A DNA stretch of 64,000 bases from Gigaspora margarita (GCA_009809945.1 WTPW01000072.1:638353-702352), one strand, 5' to 3'; positions 45,901 to 57,604 are shown, counted from the stretch's first letter. The notes: generated from the letters alone by a model not told the origin. Translations and numbers: made by a program.

Positions 45901-48532
45901 GCCCTCTACTAATGTTAATTAAAAATAAAGCAGGAATGACGTATACAGCACCTAATGCAACTCTGACACATGCGAAAATTGTTGGAGTAAAATCATTATG
46001 GCAAAACCAACTCACGCATCACTTTACAGAAATTACAGCCAGGCTGAACAACAAAGGAGATTTGGGGCATGCGGTTTGGATGAGATTGAAGCAGGCACAG
46101 CTAAGTTGTAAAAGTACATCCTGCATTCTGGGTCTAGAGGCAAAAAGATTGGAGAGTTGCAAGATAAAGAACAACTTAGCCTTTAAAGTAATACTGGAAG
46201 CAAAAAAGCTAAATATTAGCTTTAGATCAGAAGAATTGGAGAGGTCCTGCAAAATAGAAGAGACAGGAACCAAAATTGCAAGTTTGTTAAAAGAAACATA
46301 TCTACAAGCGTTTCTAAGAGACAAGAAGCTACACCTCTTTCTATTAGAGCAAACTATAGATGCAAAAGGTGAAAAAATGCTTTCATAGAAGCAAATCAGG
46401 CATTTAAAAGGTTTAACAGCAAAAGGAAGAGTACCAAATTGGTATAAAAGTCTCGAAAAGGAATTAATAAAAGATGCTTCAAACAGAAAATTAAAAGTCC
46501 CACTAGAAAAGGAAAACCTTGCATATATAAAGACTGATCTAGAAAAGATAAGTGAGGATAGAAGAAAGCGAGAGTGGCTGGTTTTTGGAAATGCAATGGA
46601 CAAACCAGAAATCAGAAGAATCGCTAAAAAAAAAACCTCACGTGAGTTCCTAATAGAACATTGGACCCAAGACTCAGTGAATGAGCAAGGCCTTACTATA
46701 CTTAAGAAGTGTGAGGGCTATGATCTAGCAGAAGAGGAAACAGACAGCTCTCTTTTGTGTCAAACAAGAAAAAAGGTGAAGGGAGTTAAAAGATCACTAA
46801 GTAGAAATTGGATAGAAAATTGCAATGCTCCTAGAGGAAAATACAGGAAGATAAGTGTGCCCTGGGAGAATATAGCAGAAAAACTTCCTATAACTCAGAA
46901 GGCAGAAGAAAGGAATATGAGCAAAATACCAATACATACACTGACTAAAGACATACTATTAGCTAATATTGTTGGACAAGAAGTAATAGAAGAGTTAGGT
47001 GCTATTGAGAAGAAAATCAGTTCATGGAAGAAGATCATAGCCTTTACAGACAGCTCCTTATTGAAGGCAGAGGAAAAAGAAGAAACCCGAATGGGTGTAG
47101 GGTGGCTAGCTTAGAATGATGAAGGTACACAAACAAAACATAATAGAGTGACCTTTTGCTATGGGTTAAAGGAATGGCCTTCATCAACTCGAGCAGAGTT
47201 AGGAGCAATTTGGACCCTACTCTTGGTAGCTCCCAAAGGTTCACACATACAAGTACATACAGATAGCCTCGCTGCCATACAAGTGATTAATAAAACAGAG
47301 AAAACAAAGAAGCTACGAAGTTGTCTGAAAATGCAAAACGCAAGTTTGTTATGGCAAATTAACCAAGTTTTGNTGCTAAAGGAACTAAAAGTNGAATTNN
47401 ATAAAGTCAAANGGCANAGTGGAATNACANAAAACGAAGAGGCTGATAAACTTGCAAAGAAAGGAGCCAGAAGTCCTAGATGTCTAGCTTTTAGATGGCC
47501 TTGGACGAAGATGCAGCAAGTGGTCCCTTATTGGAAGAACTTTATAATAGATAGTCCGATTAGGAAATTTATGAATCAGGTAGTTCTAGCAATACAAGAT
47601 GTGGAATGGTTAGATTTAGAAAGATTCGAAAGGAAAAATCTTAAAAAAGAGGAGGGTAATATAGATTGGAAGGAAACATGGAGATTTATAGGAAAGTATA
47701 AGAGTAGACGTTGTATAGACAGGGAAAAACACAGGGAATGGATATTCAGAACAAAGTGCCTCAATGATCTACTACCGACAATGGCAGAACTCAAAACAAG
47801 GAGGCCAGACCTATACAAAACGGACATATGTGCAACCTGTCAGCAGGAGCCTGAAATACTAGAACTCCTCGCAAGATGTGATAATTACCAGGGATTTGGA
47901 ACTTAACAGAAGAAGAAACAAGTGAAGAAATTGAAAGGTTACTTAAAGAAGACTCAGGTACCTCAGCAAACATAGCATTAGAAGAATAGATAAGAAGAGT
48001 CTTTGGCAAAGCTGAAGAAGAAAAGAAATCCAACAGAATCCATTTAATACAAGGCCTAATTCCCCAAAAATGGTAAGAAAATATAAGTAGCAAGATAAAG
48101 GACAAAGCTTTGTTCAGGAAAGTTTTGGACGCAGTTATTAAAAAGTTCAGTGTAAGTTTCCGCTAGCATATTTGGAACTTCAGATGCGAAATCCAAAATG
48201 CCTGGGAAAATGAAGAGAGAATAAATACCGCAAAGAAGAAAAAAGGTCTAAGAAGGAAGGGAAAGAGAGTTAGTAGTGAGAAAGAAAACTTCGCTCCAAA
48301 TAACGAAAACTAGCAAGTGGTGGAACATGGTTTACTTAGAAAGAAAGAGTGGCGCAATAGAGCAAGAAAACTAGCGGACTCGAATATAGACAATTTGATC
48401 ACAGAGGGTCATAAACCAAACTGGTCATCCTGGATTAGATTCAAATATTTGAATCCGAACTCAAATGGCAAAACTGATATGGCAAGCGATTGCCAGCCAA
48501 TAACAGGAGGAAATATACTCCTAGTAAGTTGA
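42930..48532 (+). pseudogene. LINE ORF2: APE endonuclease, reverse transcriptase, RNase H; broken
   Basis: Endonuclease (43089-43680): FHNVNGL, LAETNLSEKEG, GVGIIID, VVYVAPTSAE and ILGDFNVDLN. Reverse transcriptase (about 44860-45900): YPIPKQEDWHFRLNNVRPI, FQDMKKAFDLVN (first Asp), GIDQEEVISPLV, AYTDDTTYLA (YxDD-type) and KINSKKSELLAL. RNase H (47038-47460): FTDSS, STRAELGAIW, HTDSLAAIQVI and NEEADKLAKKG, so the acidic residues persist. A C-terminal knuckle CATCQQEP...ARC follows with its His apparently lost. It would nick target DNA and copy its RNA in place. There are more than ten stops plus frameshifts. Many stops fall at expected Trp codons, for example KH-stop-EKH at 43321, IF-stop-YLAS, PRK-stop-KLS and SPLV-stop-KIFYDP. 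Confidence 0.9.
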
Positions 48533-48717
48533 GGGTCCTAATCGAGGCGAATGATCGCTAGGCGGGTCGCACCTGAACGTAAAGTTGGGTGAGCTTTCTG
48601 TTAGAGTAGAATACATATGTATACATAAATATAGTTTTATTTTTTGTATAATAAAGTCTATAGACACAGAAGGCAGGATTGCCAAATTTAAAAAAAAAAA
48701 GTAATAATCAAATTACA

Positions 48718-49582
48718 CAGAAATAATTTAAAATAAGTAATTTGATTTTTTTTTGTTTCTTAATTTTTTTTATTAATTAATTTTATTCTTGTTCTTTTTT
48801 TTAGTTTCAGAATATTTTTTCTTGTCATTAATATTGTCCAGTTCTTTCATTAATGTCTTGGAGTTCATGTATAATGCTTTTTCTCCTTTGAATTCAGAAA
48901 TTTAAATCACATTAATCTGTATGATAAGTATATATTTTTTTGTCTTGTTTTTTATTTAAATTTATTTATCTTTTTACTTGAACTTTCTCTCATTAGAATG
49001 CTTTCAAGATTCAAAAAAGTAAACTTGTAAAGGGTAGCTACTAATGCTTTTCCTTGTTTGAATTGGTAGAGATCTGTAAGAGTAGATAGAAGTTTATTAA
49101 TATCTAGGCAGAGATTTTTTAGATAGTTATTACAGTTTTTTTAATTTATTTTATTAGTTTTATCTATTTACATTTTCTAGAGTTTTTTCATTGTTGGAAT
49201 CAGAGTCTTCTTTGCTATTAGTGCATTATCTGGAGCTTTTTCATTGTTGCCATGTTAATGTTTATCATTTTGTTCATATATTGTTAGAATTTAGTTGATA
49301 GGAAAGTTAGCTATAGAGTTAGGATTAAATGTTTATATAAAAGAACAGTGTCTCTACAGTAGTTGTTTGGTGTTTCTATGGCGATTTGTATGGTATCTTT
49401 ATAGTGTTTGTAAGGTGTCTCTATGGCATTTGTATAGTAGTATTACTATAGCATTTGATTGATGTACAGTGGTGTCTTTTTGGTGTCTATATGGTGTTTT
49501 TATGGTATTGTATGGTGTCTTTAAGGCATTTTTGTAGTATCTCTTGTAATATGTTTTGTGGGTTTTTTTTAATAAAAATATA
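48718..49582. repeat. AT-rich flank with degenerate TGGTGTCT minisatellite
   Basis: From about 49340 to 49550, TGGTGTCTxTATGGxATTTGTA-like units of about 23 bp repeat roughly eight times with drift. The rest is T-rich and featureless. Confidence 0.5.
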
Positions 49583-49811
49583 CCGTAAAATCTGGACACG
49601 TGTACCCGGGTATTTCCATTGCTCAATTTAGTACCTGGGGTACCTCTATATGGAGAGTACACTATATTAAGTCAATATGTTTTACTATATCTACCTGGGA
49701 TGATACATATAGTATGTATAATACCTATGTACCCGGGTATAAATCACCAACTGGTGCTTCAAACTGGCAAGGGGTACACCGCATGGGGGTACACGTGTCC
49801 AGATTTTACGG
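49583..49811. mobile_element. 229-bp MITE, CCGTAAAA ends, TA target duplication
   Basis: CCGTAAAATCTGGACACGTG (continuing TACCC) is mirrored by CACGTGTCCAGATTTTACGG. TA flanks both sides (49581-49582, 49812-49813). Starting CCGTA at a TA site matches the pogo element and the 16252 MITE. The open frames here read through the element by chance. Confidence 0.85.
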
Positions 49812-50337
49812 TATATTATTTTTTATTATTTTTGTAGAATTTTTATTGACCAATATTATGTATTTGTGATAAATTACATTATTAAACATGTATAAATATT
49901 TGAATGTATTTGAAAATTTAACAATCTGTGCAGTTTATTTAAATTGTTAATTGTTGCAAAAAATTAAAAAAATTTCTTCAACATTGCTAGCAGGGTCACA
50001 GATCTGCATTAATTTTAAAAATTGTTTTTTAGGAATTTGTACAGAGCTGTACTAAAAAAACTCTCCCAATGTACTACTAAAAATCATTACTATAGCTTAT
50101 ATAAAATTTTATACTAAAATTAAGGTTAGAATTTTATTTGTGTATTTTTTTAATTTTTTTATTGTAAGGGATAAATTTTGCATACTGATCTTATAAAAAA
50201 GTCATGCATATAGCAATTAATAAAAAATTTACAAGTCACCTTATTTATCTATATATATTTCAGGGTTCTTGTAGTCTGTCTCCTCTAGAATAGTTCTAAT
50301 TGAATGATTTAAAGATTCACCAAACTATATACATACA

Positions 50338-51890
50338 TTGGATCAAAGCAATATACTTAAACATTTAGATATTATTCAGTTCTTAGTTACAAACAAAGCA
50401 GTAAAAAATTATAAACCTGCTACAATTACTAGTGCAGTCAAAAAATATGTGAAAAATAAACTAGAACTTTTGAATATTTATAGTATAAGAAGCTTGCAAA
50501 TATCAAATATAAAATTCAATGACCTATGAACATTCATTTAATAGGTGCGCAAGTCTAAAAGAGGATATATTTGAGACTTTGTTGTACCTGAATAATCAGA
50601 AAAATTATGCTAAGCATTATAAAGTTTCTCAAAAATCTGCAGAAGCAAAAGTAAAGCATATGTAGGAACTAGTTTTTATAAACTATAGACAAATAGAAAA
50701 GCTTCAATATTATAGCTGGTTCACATTAATGGATTCTACTTATAAAACAAACAAGTATAACTGGAAGTTTTTTACATTATATATCCGTGATAATTATGGG
50801 TATTGGGAAAGTGGGCCTCATTTTTTTGTATGTGCTAAGGACAGCCTTACTATTACAAAAACACTGCAATTAATCTGAAATAAATGTTGCTATTGGACTC
50901 TTATTATATTTTAATTGATCAAAGCAGCACTAAAGCTAACAGTATAAAGCAAGCTTTTTCTGGTATTGGTGCAGGTGAACAAAAGTATAAAATTTTATTT
51001 TGCATTGTTTATATATTGTATATGTGGATTTCAAAGATTTATGAAGATAAAACTCAAAAATTTATAGTTGTAGTTATAAATAAAAACACGAAAATAGGAT
51101 GCAAACAACTTGTTCAGAAGGCTATTAGAACTTGTTCATTTTCTACTATTCATAACTATATTTAATAAATCTATTCAAAAAACACTCACCAGTAGGCCCT
51201 TTGGCATGAAACCATTTCCTGCTCTTACTTCAAGTTATATCCACCAATGTATTGGAGTCTTTCCATAGTGAACTAAAAAGGATGACATCTCACTTGCATA
51301 GGTTGGTTAGTGCATCTTATAAAGTTGTCATTCTTGATCTTAAAAAAAAATTAATGCAGAAAGTGCTGCTTTTGATTTTTGTACAAAAAAAGTATTGGTT
51401 TATGAAGTTGAAGATGAAATCATTAAAAAAATCTACAAGTTTTTCTACCTCATGCAATTAATGCTTGTAAAGAAAGCTTGTGCAGTAGTTAATAGATTGG
51501 CAAAGTGCAAAGGTGCACTGGGGCTTACTTCGCTGAATTGTTGTTGCACATTTCATACCAGATATTTGCTATCATGCAAATATATATTTCATAAGTACAC
51601 CTATAGTACTTGCTGATTATTGACTGCTGAAGCTTGGAGAATGTTCCAAGAAATATTTGAAGAAAGTGGTTTTGAAGTGTATGAACATTATGAATTAGTA
51701 ACTGTAGAGCTATAGGGCAAAGTAAAGAAGATAAAAATGCAGAAAATAGGCGACTTGCCATAAATGAACTAGCTGAAAGATTATGTAAGAAATATTGGAA
51801 CATTGAAGAAAGAAATGGTGCTGAGGAAGCAGAGACTTTCATTACTAGACTAAAGGGTTTTTTAAATCTGATTATTGATATTAACTAAAA
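50338..51890 (+). pseudogene. Mutator-like (MULE) transposase relic with SWIM zinc finger
   Basis: Readable parts in order: KPATITSAVKKYVKNKLELL, then a core strand YSWFTLMDSTYKTNKYNWKF with the first catalytic Asp (about 50720). DNYGYWESGPHFFVCAKDSL and YILIDQSSTKANSIKQAFSG follow, the latter with a second Asp. VLESFHSELKRMTSHLH is next. Then a SWIM-type finger, LTSLNCCCTFHTRYLLSCKY in another frame (CxCx~10CxH with the His mutated), and an acidic tail (AENRRLAINELAERL). This domain order is that of MULE transposases, which cut DNA as homodimers. It is broken by about ten stops and frameshifts. I could not find terminal repeats. Confidence 0.75.
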
Positions 51891-52645
51891 AAAAAATATA
51901 TTTAAAATAAGGCTCTGTATGAATAATGTACAACAAATTTGATAAAACATGTATATACCTTATATTAATGCAAATTTAATTTAATTTAGTGGCATTTCTC
52001 TAGGGAGGGTTTATATAAAAAAAATTTAGTGATCTTTAGTTTTTTTTTTTTAAGATATCAGATTAGAATTAGAATTGAAAAGAATAAAATAAAGCATTCG
52101 CATATTTATTATCAAAAAACTGAGATATGGTTTTAACAGAATGTATAAATTGATTATTATTAATGTTATTAGTTCAATGTGGCAGATTTAAAAGTAGGTA
52201 TATTTAATTAATGTTTTGTATTTTTTTTTCTTATTAATCTTATCTCATTTTTATTCACATTAGTAGATCACTAAGTAAACATTATTTATTCTATGCATTG
52301 AAAATAAGCTGTTAAAACTTTATAGAATTAGCTCATTGTTACTCATGATAGCCCATATTCAGTTTGTTAAAATCCTATATTACAAATTTAGAATTTTTCG
52401 AAAGATGAATACATTTTAAAAGAATTTATAGAGTTATTGCCTAGGAGTTTTGGTGTTATTATAGTGAATAAAAAATATATAGTATCCGAATTGAAATATA
52501 TTAAAAATTACAAATAAATTTATAATTTTTTTTGTTGGGAACCTTTAATAAAAAAAAAAGTTAATCTCAAACCATCCTCATAAGTTTTGTTAAATAATAT
52601 ACCTAAATTTTATGAAATTAAATTTTTTAAAAATTCAAAAGTATC
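51891..52645. other. AT-rich intergenic stretch
   Basis: No gene or clear repeat is seen between the MULE relic and the hAT element. Confidence 0.3.
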
Positions 52646-52653
52646 CTGATAAC

Positions 52654-53474
52654 CAGTGTTGGCATTGGATAATGATCAATAAAATTTTATTGGATTATTG
52701 GACTATTGGAATTTGGACCAATCCAAAAAATTCCAGTACATATTGAAACCATTGGCATTGGACAATGTCCAAATTTTATAATTTATTTATTGGATATAGT
52801 CCAATTCCAGTCCAATTCCAGTCCAATTCCAATTTATTCAATTTTAATTTTTTTTGAATCATATTACATTACAAAAATATATAAATATTTAAAAGATTTT
52901 TTTCTATATATTATTACTTCAATCATATTAATATAGTAATATCAATTATGGATAAAAAAACTACATATTCTTATACTATTTCTTATTTTAGACCAAATAG
53001 CAAATTCATGTAATTGATATACAGTTTGTCAGTTTTGTATTAAAGCACTAATATTTTGGAGTATCTTGTATATAGCAGTTTACTGTAGTTTTAGAAATTT
53101 TCAAGACCAATTTATGGTGAGCTGCCAAAGAAGAAAAGTTAGTAGAAGATTGAAGAATCATGAAAGAACAAAAAAAAATTTTTATGTACCTTAGCTTGTT
53201 TTTTTTTTATAACAAAGAAATTTAAATCTTAATATTAAAGAAAAGGCAATTATATCATAAATATGGTTAATTTGAATTCAGATCTCAGTATCATACAAAA
53301 TTTTGTATTGCTAATTTTTGTCCAATAAAATTGGCCACATGATTAAAATCTAATTGGCTAATTTTAATGGACCCTGATCTCCTGGTCCAAATTTTTATTG
53401 GAATATTTTGGACCAGTTCAAATATTCCAATTCCAATTGGATAAATATTCCAATTCCAATAAATGCCAACACTG
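52654..53474. mobile_element. Non-autonomous hAT element, 821 bp
   Basis: CAGTGTTGGCATT at the left and AATGCCAACACTG at the right are classic hAT ends. CTGATAAC on both sides (52646-52653, 53475-53482) is a perfect 8-bp target duplication. Both sub-terminal regions are strings of TTGGAATTGGA / TCCAATTCCAG words, likely transposase binding sites. The interior is AT-rich, with no transposase. Confidence 0.9.
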
Positions 53475-53504
53475 CTGATAACTACTCAAGTAAATTAGAT
53501 AAAC

Positions 53505-54860
53505 TTTTTTATTTTAATGCTGAAGATTTCTAGAGATAAAATAAAAAAGTTCATCAAATTTATTTGGATGATTGTCAAGATATCTTCGCTCACAAGTTAT
53601 ATAAACATTTAAAATGCCTCTACATAATTATGATATAAATACTTGTACAATGATTTTGAACGAAGATATCTTGACACCTTTCAAGCAAATTTGATGAACT
53701 TTTTTTTATTTAATGCTGAAGATTTCTAGAAGTGAAATAAAAAAAATCATCAAATTTGCTTGGATGGTTGTTGAAATATCTTCACTCCAAGTTATACAAA
53801 AATTTAAAATGCCTATATATAATTATAATAATAAATAATTTTGAACAAAGATATCTCGATATCTATTCAAGCAAATTCAATGAACTTTTTTTTTTTAATG
53901 CTGAAGATTTGTAAAAGTAAAATAAAAAATTCATTGAATTTGCTTGGATAGTTGTCAAGATATCTTTGCTCAAAGTTATGTAAAATTTAAAATACCTATA
54001 TATAATTAGGGGCGTGCCATTTATTACGTAATATTTTTTACTTAGTAGCTACCCTCATCCATGTATGGTGTGATCACTTTATCTAATTTAGATTGCTTAA
54101 TATAATATATAGACATGATCACTACCTTTGACCATGTATCCATGGTAAAAATTATGTAATAAATGGCATGCCCCTTATAATGATAAATAATTTTGAATAA
54201 AGATATCTTAACATTTATTCAAGCAAATTTGATGAAATTTTTTATTTTATTTCTAGAAATCTTCAGCATTAAAATAAAAAAATGTTCATTGAATTTGCTT
54301 AAATGGTTGTAGAGATATCTTTATTCAAAGTTATTGTACAAGTGTTTGTTATTGTAATTATACAGGCATTTTTAGATTTTTATAAAATTTTGAGCAAAGA
54401 TATCTTGACAACTGTCCAAGCAAATTTGATGAATTTTTTTATTTTACTTTTACAAATATTCAGCATAAAATAAAAAAAGGTTCATCAAATTTGCTTGAAA
54501 GGTTGTTGAGATACCTTTGTTCGTAGTTATTGTACAGGTGTTTATCATCATAATTATGTATAGGCATTTAAAATTTTTACCCAAATTTGAGCAAAGCAAC
54601 CATCCAAGCAAATTCAATGAATTTTTTTTATTTCACTTCTAGAAATCTTTAGCATTAAAATAAAAAACAGTTTGTCAAATTTGCTTGAATAGTTGTTAAG
54701 ATATCTTTGTTCAAAGTTATTGCACAAGTGTTTGTTATTGTAATTATATAGGTATTTTAAAATTTTTACAGAACTTTGAGCGAAAATATCTTGACAACCA
54801 TCCAAGAAAATTTTATAAACTTTTTTTTTTGCTTCTAAAAACCATTATATTAAAAATACA
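53505..54860. repeat. Inverted array of ~190-bp hairpin satellite units
   Basis: Each unit contains a hairpin (TTCATCAAATTTGCTTGGAT...TCAAGATATCTT facing AAGATATCTTGA...CAAGCAAATTTGATGAA) plus a spacer GCTGAAGATTTCTAG. The spacer reads forward at 53519, 53715 and 53900 and reversed at 54259, 54458 and 54645, so the array is mirror-symmetric about 54085. A Tourist-like MITE sits at that centre. It is non-coding. Confidence 0.8.
54009..54174. mobile_element. Tourist (PIF/Harbinger)-like MITE, 166 bp
   Basis: GGGGCGTGCCATTTATTACG (continuing TAATATTTTTTAC) is mirrored by ATGTAATAAATGGCATGCCCC. TTA on both sides (54006-54008, 54175-54177) is the 3-bp duplication typical of PIF/Harbinger. It lies in the loop of the central satellite hairpin. 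Confidence 0.85.
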
Positions 54861-55206
54861 AAAAAGTTTATTTAATTTACTTGAACAGTTATCGAGATAC
54901 TTTTAGTTAAATTTTTTTAAAAATTTAATTTATGATAAGATCGGTTTAGATGTAGATAATTATTCATATGATTGACATTGTACTATGTAGACATTCAAAA
55001 CTCACTTTGCTTTAGCTGACCTCCATATAAGAAAGTACTTTTACTGTATCTAATGTTTTAGGATTGGTTGGTATAGTTAGTAACTATTAAAGGTGGCTTT
55101 GGATGCTAATTCAAAAAAATGAGTAATTTTATTTTTATGTCTTTGGTCCACAATTAATTTATAAAAATTTTACTAAGTAGATTGAAGAAGAGTTAATCCA
55201 ATGATT

Positions 55207-55972
55207 CAGGGCCTATGATATGTTATGTTTCACATAATTTCACAAAAATCACAAAATTTTTGCACATAATTTCATGGAAGCCCCAAATTTCTGGTTAGAA
55301 TGCATCAAAATCCTGGTTGGTAGGGCCAGAAATGATCAATTTTGCCCAGGATTACTAAAATTTTACTATAAAATAAAATTGTAGCTGTTCATTAAGTGAA
55401 AAGTGCCCAGCTGATAATTTTGCTATAGAACCTACTAACTAGTAGTGCTAAATACTGACCTAAATCTGACTAGAAATTTTGGGATTGCTCTGTAAGAATC
55501 TAATTTTACAATAAAACACATATTTGGTTTGATTAATTAAGTTCTTTTACAGCAAATTTCATATATTTACCGTAAAAGGGTGCATAACTTTTCTTTATAC
55601 TATACTATTAGATAATTATCGTTAAAATTTATCTAAAGAATCACTCAAACAATTATCTAAGATGTATTTTAACCAAGGTTGAATTAGTATAAAAATTTTT
55701 TATATTGAAATTTGGGGTTTTTATATATTTTATATAGCAATAGGTTTTTTTTCATACTTTTATATAGAACATTTATAGTACAAATAAAATATTTTATCCA
55801 ACGTTGCAAAATTTTATAAATTCAAAATTAACTCTCAAAATCACTTCAAATTGATCCATAACAAATCACAAAATTTACTTTATATTGCCACAAAATTTCA
55901 CAAATTCATTTGAAATTGATCACAAAAAATCACAAAATTTACTTATTCTGTCACAAAAAATTATCAGCCCTG
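55207..55972. mobile_element. hAT-like non-autonomous element, 766 bp
   Basis: CAGGGCCTATGATATG at the left is mirrored imperfectly by AATTATCAGCCCTG at the right. Flanks CCAATGATT / CCAATGAA give a 7-bp match. Both ends carry repeated CACAAAATTTCACAAATT-like words, as sub-terminal binding sites would. No transposase is seen. Confidence 0.65.
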
Positions 55973-55996
55973 CCAATGAAACCGCCCAGGGGTCTA

Positions 55997-56311
55997 GACA
56001 CTTTTGCAGTAACATAACTGGCACATGTGAATTAACCAATTGGAGAACATAAATTTTGATCTTTCTAGATCAGTCTAACATCAAAACAAAACATGTATAC
56101 AAGAAGAAAAAAGAGAAAAGAGCAAAAATACTTGAAAACTAATGTTTAAATCAGCCTTAAAACTACATAAAAATGCCCAGAACACGATTTTACATATAGA
56201 TAGTGGCCTTTTAAGTCATATATGAACCCTAACCCTAACCTTAACCTAAAGCCAAAAAGTTAATCTAAATTATGCCACACCACGTGATAGTTACGTTACT
56301 GCAAAAGTGTC
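55997..56311. mobile_element. Tc1/mariner-like MITE, 315 bp
   Basis: GACACTTTTGCAGTAAC at the left is perfectly mirrored by GTTACTGCAAAAGTGTC at the right. TA flanks both ends (55995-55996, 56312-56313). GACACTTTTG is also the terminus of the Tc1 relic at 27967. The interior contains AACCCTAACCCTAACC near 56226. Confidence 0.85.
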
Positions 56312-56323
56312 TAGACTCATGGT

Positions 56324-56696
56324 CAGGGACCCGGAAAAATATCGATTTGATTTTATATCAATTTGGTCAAAAATATCGATTTATATTGATATGCCCATGA
56401 TTGACCAATAAGAATTCAAGATTTGGTGTAACATTAAATAATGTGATCAGCATCCAAGTTCATGTTTTTCAGGAAGTTAACAGAAATTTTGTTAGTTGAT
56501 TGTCTACATCTCCGAAACCTGCTGACAGTTTAGGTTGGCCAAATTCATATTGCCCGGCCCAAATTATACTTTTAATGCCCGAAGTGATGTAGTTACACTG
56601 CATAAAAAATTGTAAAAATATCGATTTCCCTATGATTTGGCCTAAAAATATCGATTTATATTGATCTATATATATCAATATTTTTCTGTGTCCCTG
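56324..56696. mobile_element. hAT-type MITE, 373 bp
   Basis: CAGGGACCCGGAAAAATATC at the left is mirrored by ATATTTTTCTGTGTCCCTG. Flanks CTCATGGT / CTCCTGGT are an 8-bp duplication with one mismatch. AATATCGATTTATATTGAT words repeat in both arms. Confidence 0.8.
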
Positions 56697-56704
56697 CTCC
56701 TGGT

Positions 56705-57604
56705 ATAGGCTTTTATCCTGTTTCTCAATTTAGTTAGCACTTGATAGCTATTTTAAATTTAGTTTATTTATTTAGAGGTTATAGGTTAAGAGCCTATACC
56801 CTGGGTATATTTTAAGGACGCTCCTGCCAATGATCATCACAACATTACATGACAAGCATTCGGGTATTTTTAGGGCAGTTTGTTTAACTAATGACGTCAT
56901 TATATGTTTATCATGTGATTGTCGATTACTGGGTTAACTGTTCTTCAAGTGTCCCAATTTACTTAGTTAAATCATATCGCATATTGTTAGACCTCAACGC
57001 ATATTGTTAGACCTCAATAATATTTAGAATAAAAATTTATATTTTTATAAAAGTTAAATATAAACCAGGTAAATGGAATCCATTTTAAGTCCGAAGGAAA
57101 AACCAACACGGATCAGTCCGACAAAACGGCTATTTTCGGAGTGTAATGATTGTTTTGATCTAATCAACCAATCAAAACCAAGGATTTGCGCGCACACACA
57201 CAGACATCAGGATTACTATGCTTCTACCGTAATGTCCTTCGGACAATAAAAGATTTTAAGGAATGAAATACATATAAGCATCAGTTACAATTCTGATCAA
57301 AATTGTCCAAATTTTAAATTATTTAACTCCAGATCTCAAGTGATCGAAAATTTTGACCAGAATTATAACTGATGGTTCTATATTATTAGATGCAAATCCG
57401 CCGATATGAGATATTCAAAAAAAATTGATTTTATAAAGATTTCTTACTCCCAAAAAAAGCAAATCACCAAACTGATTAAAATAATTAGATATTGTAGAAA
57501 ATGTTGATAACTAAGAAAAAATTGCTATAGTTGCACCTTCCTAAATTCAAGTTGCATAAACATATTTTACATAATTTAATTTAAATCTAAATTCGAGAAA
57601 TTGC
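56705..57604. other. Intergenic region downstream of the kinase gene
   Basis: It contains a 20-bp tandem pair (CGCATATTGTTAGACCTCAA at 56978 and 56998) and a small TATAGGCT / AGCCTATA inverted pair (56704 / 56797). No gene is seen. The last 100 bp are the 3' region of the minus-strand kinase gene. Confidence 0.5.

Larger units (their letters stand above)
41026..48698 (+). mobile_element. Full-length LINE (APE + RT + RNase H), 19-bp target duplication
   Basis: The element spans 7.67 kb between perfect direct repeats AAGTAATAATCAAATTACA (41007-41025 and 48699-48717), with an A tail at 48690-48700. This proves insertion by target-primed reverse transcription with no 5' truncation. It holds a 5' leader (41026-41467), ORF1 (41468-42924), ORF2 (about 42930-48532) and a 3' tail with AATAAAG. 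The RRM-type ORF1 plus APE, RT and RNase H order suits the I/Tad1-like group; this is inference. It carries many in-frame stops and ambiguous bases at 47373-47430. Confidence 0.95.
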
